A stretch of 8,765 bases of DNA. It comes from Hyphomicrobiales bacterium. GTDB taxonomy: Bacteria; Pseudomonadota; Alphaproteobacteria; Rhizobiales; Beijerinckiaceae. The notes under the pieces were generated by a model. That model was not told the DNA's origin, searched no databases, and worked only from the letters and a program-made list of their open reading frames with translations. Made by a program: the position numbers and the translations under genes. Below, one piece after another: positions 7,761 to 8,765 of this stretch. Each line of letters begins with the position of its first letter. Position 1 is the stretch's first letter. Where the stretch lies: contig JAQGKM010000283.1 of NCBI GenBank assembly GCA_028290125.1, positions 1 through 8,765 on the forward strand, in the 5' to 3' direction.

Positions 7761-8765
7761 ATGGACCGGCGTAAATTTCTGAAAACTGCAAGCGCCGCGG
7801 CTGCGGCGACCGCCGGCGGCGTCAGCGCGCCCCATGTGATTTCCTCGGCGATGGCGCAATCTCGCGCCGAAACGCTGCTGATCGTGTCCGAGAGCGGCCC
7901 GAATAATCTCGACATTCATGGCGTCGGCACCAACGTGCCCGGCTACGAGGTTTCGTGGAATTGCTACGACCGCCTGATCAGCCACGAAATGAAGACAGGC
8001 CCGAGCGGCCAACCCTATTACGATCGCGAGAAGTTCAAGCCCGAACTCGCCGAGGACATGAATGTCAGCAAGGACTCGGTGACGTTCAAGCTCCGCAAGG
8101 ATGCGACCTTCCACGACGGTGCGCCGGTGACGGCGAAAGACGTCAAGTGGTCGCTCGACCGCGCCGTGTCGGTCGGCGGCTTTCCGACCTTCCAGATGAA
8201 GGCCGGCTCGCTCGAAAAGCCCGAGCAGTTCGTGGTGGTCGACGATCGCACCATCCGGGTGGATTTCCTGCGGCCCGATCGCCTCACCATTCCGGATCTC
8301 GCGGTGATCGTGCCCTGCGTCGTCAATTCGGAACTCGTGAAGAAGAACGCGACCGCCGCCGATCCCTGGGGCCTCGAATATACGAAGCAGAACACGGCGG
8401 GCTCCGGCGCCTACAAGGTCACGAAATGGACGCCGGGAACCGAGGTGGTTCTGGAGCGCAACGAGGCTTGGGTTTCGGGCAAGAAACCCGCTATTCCCCG
8501 CATCATCTGGCGCATGGTGCCGTCCGCCGGCAACCGTCGCGCCTTGCTGGAGCGTGGCGACGCCGATATTTCCTACGACCTGCCGAACAAGGATTTTGTC
8601 GAGCTGAAGGAGAGCAACAAGCTCAGCATCATTTCGACGCCCTATTCCAATGGCATTCAATATCTCGGCATGAACGTCACCAAGGCGCCGTTCGACAATC
8701 CGAAGGTCCGTCAGGCCGTGGCCTATGCGGTGCCCTACCAGAAGATCATGGACGCCGCGCTGTTT
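7761..8765 (+). CDS. ABC transporter family 5 (Dpp/Opp-type) solute-binding protein, Tat-exported, 3' truncated by window
   Basis: There are 335 codons before the window ends; family members usually have about 500-550 residues, so roughly two thirds is present. The N-terminus is a twin-arginine signal: RRKFLK (3-8), an alanine-rich hydrophobic stretch and cleavage near AMA/Q (32/33). The family 5 binding-protein signature lies at 106-134 (VTFKLRKDATFHDGAPVTAK, then DVKWSLDR). Other typical blocks are GSGAYKVTKW (214-223), ERNEAWVSGKKP (242-253), and LGMNVTKAPFDNPKVRQAVA (302-321). The start is supported by GGAGG (7751-7755). Such proteins bind peptides, opines, nickel chelates or other organic solutes in the periplasm and deliver them to ABC permeases, which would be expected downstream of the window. 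It diverges from the GntR regulator, which probably controls it through the sites at 7698-7732. The ligand cannot be read from the sequence. Confidence 0.93.
   Translation, partial: MDRRKFLKTASAAAAATAGGVSAPHVISSAMAQSRAETLLIVSESGPNNLDIHGVGTNVPGYEVSWNCYDRLISHEMKTGPSGQPYYDREKFKPELAEDMNVSKDSVTFKLRKDATFHDGAPVTAKDVKWSLDRAVSVGGFPTFQMKAGSLEKPEQFVVVDDRTIRVDFLRPDRLTIPDLAVIVPCVVNSELVKKNATAADPWGLEYTKQNTAGSGAYKVTKWTPGTEVVLERNEAWVSGKKPAIPRIIWRMVPSAGNRRALLERGDADISYDLPNKDFVELKESNKLSIISTPYSNGIQYLGMNVTKAPFDNPKVRQAVAYAVPYQKIMDAALF

Noticed and set aside
7692..8660. A 322-codon minus-strand frame opposite the family 5 binding protein.
   Set aside because: The plus strand encodes a Tat signal and a full family signature; the minus frame has no recognisable protein features.

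Overview
The window looks like chromosomal DNA from a GC-rich alphaproteobacterium, most likely of the Hyphomicrobiales (Bradyrhizobium/Rhodopseudomonas-like). The hints are GC-rich codon use, the protein types present (TctC/Bug binding proteins, FCD-type GntR regulator, CoxMSL-type molybdenum hydroxylase), and a palindromic intergenic element at 5756-5827 that resembles, from memory, a dispersed repeat of that group. The lineage is an inference; there is no rRNA or marker gene to settle it. I see no tRNA, rRNA, CRISPR array, insertion sequence or phage gene.

Layout. Positions 2-115 are the last codons of a plus-strand gene, probably an MDR-type (alcohol dehydrogenase/quinone reductase) oxidoreductase. 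A tight plus-strand run follows: an XRE-type regulator with an unrecognised C-terminal domain (127-1044); a signal-less protein of the 4,5-dihydroxyphthalate decarboxylase / periplasmic-binding-protein-fold family (1073-2062); and the three subunits of a molybdenum hydroxylase: FAD subunit (2090-2956), [2Fe-2S] subunit (2960-3439) and molybdopterin subunit (3436-5739). Gaps of 11, 28, 27 and 3 nt and one 4-nt overlap suggest a single transcription unit. A long imperfect palindrome at 5756-5821 separates this unit from a convergent minus-strand pair: a GntR/FCD regulator (6926-7612) followed by a TctC/Bug solute-binding protein (5836-6849). Diverging from the regulator is a Tat-exported family 5 (Dpp/Opp-type) ABC solute-binding protein starting at 7761 and cut by the window end. 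The 148-bp divergent intergenic region holds a candidate GntR operator pair.

How the genes may work together. A molybdenum hydroxylase hydroxylates an electron-poor carbon using water, and a 4,5-dihydroxyphthalate decarboxylase-like enzyme removes a ring carboxylate. Next to carboxylate and peptide/opine-type binding proteins and two regulators, this reads as an uptake-and-catabolism locus for an aromatic or N-heteroaromatic (di)carboxylic acid. The substrate cannot be read from the sequence. The pairing of these two enzyme types in one operon is the most interesting point. The large subunit carries TYRGPGR where true CO dehydrogenases have AYxCSFR, so it should not be called a CO dehydrogenase. 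The rest of the window is ordinary accessory metabolic DNA, and I found no clear evidence of a defence system or other exotic machinery.
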